DNA of 33,519 nt from Microcaldota archaeon (GTDB lineage: Archaea; Micrarchaeota; Micrarchaeia; Micrarchaeales; CABMGC01), in the NCBI GenBank assembly GCA_021809925.1, contig JAJZJV010000006.1, positions 1 through 33,519 of the forward strand, in the 5' to 3' direction. A program made the translations under genes and the position numbers. Each line of letters starts with the position of its first letter. The first letter of the stretch is position 1. The notes under the pieces were generated by a model that did not search any database, was not told where the DNA came from, and worked only from the letters and a program-made list of their open reading frames with translations. Of the stretch, positions 32,732 through 33,519 are shown piece after piece.

Positions 32732-32781
32732 AACAACGTGAGCGGGAAATCCCACACCGTTTACGGGTGGGAGGATGTCAC
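32732..32781 (+). repeat. IS200/IS605-like end hairpin, copy B
   Basis: 50 bases, 47 identical to copy A. The stem CCCAC(A)CCG-TTTA-CGG-GTGGG is intact. It ends GGGAGGATGTCAC 21 bases before ATG 32803, so it replaces or forms the promoter-proximal region of that gene. Confidence 0.55.
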
Positions 32782-32802
32782 TATAGTACTTAAAGTGAGT
32801 AA

Positions 32803-33240
32803 ATGAGAACAATCGGTTTTAGAACTTCGAATCAGGCAAGAATGAGATCTGCAATAAGCCCAGAACTAATTAAAGATAGCACAGATAAGCAAATTGTAAT
32901 GGCTGCAAATAAGCATATCCGTGATGCGGTATCAGCTCTTAGAGAGGCAAGAAGAGATGATAGCGAAAAAGGATCTGGAAGAACAATAGAATTATTATTG
33001 ATAGAATCAGTGATAGGACCGGAAACTTGGAGAACCAAAGCAATAGAGTCTTTAGAAAAAGCCGCATACCAATACCTTGTGCTAAGAAAGGCTAATCCCC
33101 CAGAAAGTCTTATTGCAACCCAAGCATACAAAGCAGAGATACGTGTAGAAAGATGGACGAAACGATTAGTCAGAGGTTCTAGAAAAGTAGATTTGATGCC
33201 ATCACTTATTGAGTCAGGCGAGTTATTTAGAAAGCTATAA
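32803..33240 (+). CDS. Hypothetical helical protein
   Basis: 145 residues, predicted mostly helical and basic: KQIVMAANKHIRDAVSALRE, then WRTKAIESLEKAAYQYLVLR with TPR-like character. It resembles in style, not clearly in sequence, the helical proteins at 17000 and 18991. The upstream AAAGTGAGTAA is a weak ribosome site. Function unknown. Confidence 0.6.
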   Translation: MRTIGFRTSNQARMRSAISPELIKDSTDKQIVMAANKHIRDAVSALREARRDDSEKGSGRTIELLLIESVIGPETWRTKAIESLEKAAYQYLVLRKANPPESLIATQAYKAEIRVERWTKRLVRGSRKVDLMPSLIESGELFRKL

Positions 33241-33400
33241 TACCAATAATCTAATATTATTTTAGTTATTCTTAAATATTTTTAACCGTATTAATTGAAA
33301 CAAATATTAAATCATGTTTAAATATGGGATGTTTCAAAAATTATTGATTATGGAACATGCTGCTAAAAATACGGGTTGTACTCCCGCAAGCGGTGAATCA

Positions 33401-33420
33401 CCTCGGGCTGAAGCCCGAGG
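33401..33420. other. Perfect hairpin downstream of the edge TnpA fragment
   Basis: CCTCGGGCT-GA-AGCCCGAGG has 9-bp arms and lies just after the stop of the minus-strand TnpA-like frame. IS200/IS605 ends carry such imperfect or perfect hairpins as TnpA recognition sites; it could also be a terminator. The adjacent minus-strand text (TCACCGCTTGCGGGAGTACA) may be the rest of that end. Confidence 0.5.
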
Positions 33421-33424
33421 CTTC

Positions 33425-33519
33425 TTATGAAGCTCCCAGAGTTGATTGCCGACCTGTTCTTGGAACATATTTTGGATATTCATGCCTGTCAATGTAACGT
33501 TCTACTGTCTCTGCAGTCA
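33425..33519 (-). CDS. C-terminal fragment of an IS200-type transposase TnpA (probable)
   Basis: The frame enters from the right edge and ends at TAA 33425-33427. The 31 residues include TAETVERYIDRHEYPKYV, resembling the last helix of Y1 (IS200/IS605) transposases (SAETxxRYIE). The hairpin just downstream supports this. The main part of the gene is outside the window. Confidence 0.5.
   Translation of the reverse strand, partial: TAETVERYIDRHEYPKYVPRTGRQSTLGAS

Overview
The window is archaeal chromosome. It encodes archaeal-type TFB, ribosomal proteins S15 and S3Ae, archease, an archaeosortase-like protein, valyl-tRNA synthetase and an intron-containing tRNA. Shine-Dalgarno motifs of the GGTGAT type alternate with leaderless promoters, where a TATA box lies about 25-30 nt before the start codon. 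Genes are compact and often overlap, base composition is moderately AT-rich, and a thermopsin-like protein is present. Together these suggest an acidophilic, small-genome archaeon of the DPANN/ARMAN (Micrarchaeota-like) type. That placement is inference; no 16S rRNA gene is present.

Left edge (1-1146): the end of an integrated element. A tyrosine recombinase gene abuts tRNA-Ile(GAU), and its frame stays open into the 3' half of the tRNA, as in elements that use the tRNA as attachment site. Core block (1172-13270), with informational and metabolic genes: an archaeosortase-like protein in operon with a Nudix/uracil-DNA-glycosylase fusion; archease; a membrane protein; tRNA-Cys; a short pyruvate kinase; prephenate dehydratase and dehydrogenase; a short-chain dehydrogenase; ValRS; and S15-S3Ae. 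Middle (13271-18715): an Lrp-like double-module regulator with a palindrome in its leader, a frameshifted IS5-like element with terminal inverted repeats, a GNAT acetyltransferase, a DUF488 protein, and an overlapping operon (amidohydrolase, pentapeptide-like protein, helical protein).

Right half (18716-33519) is mainly accessory. It holds two unknown proteins, an S66 (LD-carboxypeptidase/MccF-like) peptidase, TFB with a small membrane protein, and a run of nucleotidyltransferase, DEDDh exonuclease and HExxH metalloprotease. A ribbon-helix-helix/NTP-transferase fusion is divergent from a bicupin plus 2H phosphoesterase, and three TATGATA copies exactly 10 bp apart lie between them. A four-gene operon follows: anchored extracytoplasmic protein, PD-(D/E)XK-like protein with an ExH motif, small protein, thermopsin-like protein. 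Five full or partial copies of an IS200/IS605-like end hairpin are scattered at 13.3, 28.7, 29.0, 29.2 and 32.7 kb with no tnpB. A probable IS200-type TnpA tail enters from the right edge.

The best candidates for undescribed biology are the RHH-nucleotidyltransferase/operator/bicupin module, the Nudix-UDG fusion that has lost most of its Fe-S ligands, the nucleotidyltransferase-exonuclease-protease set, the secretory thermopsin/nuclease-like operon, and the orphan IS605-type hairpins.
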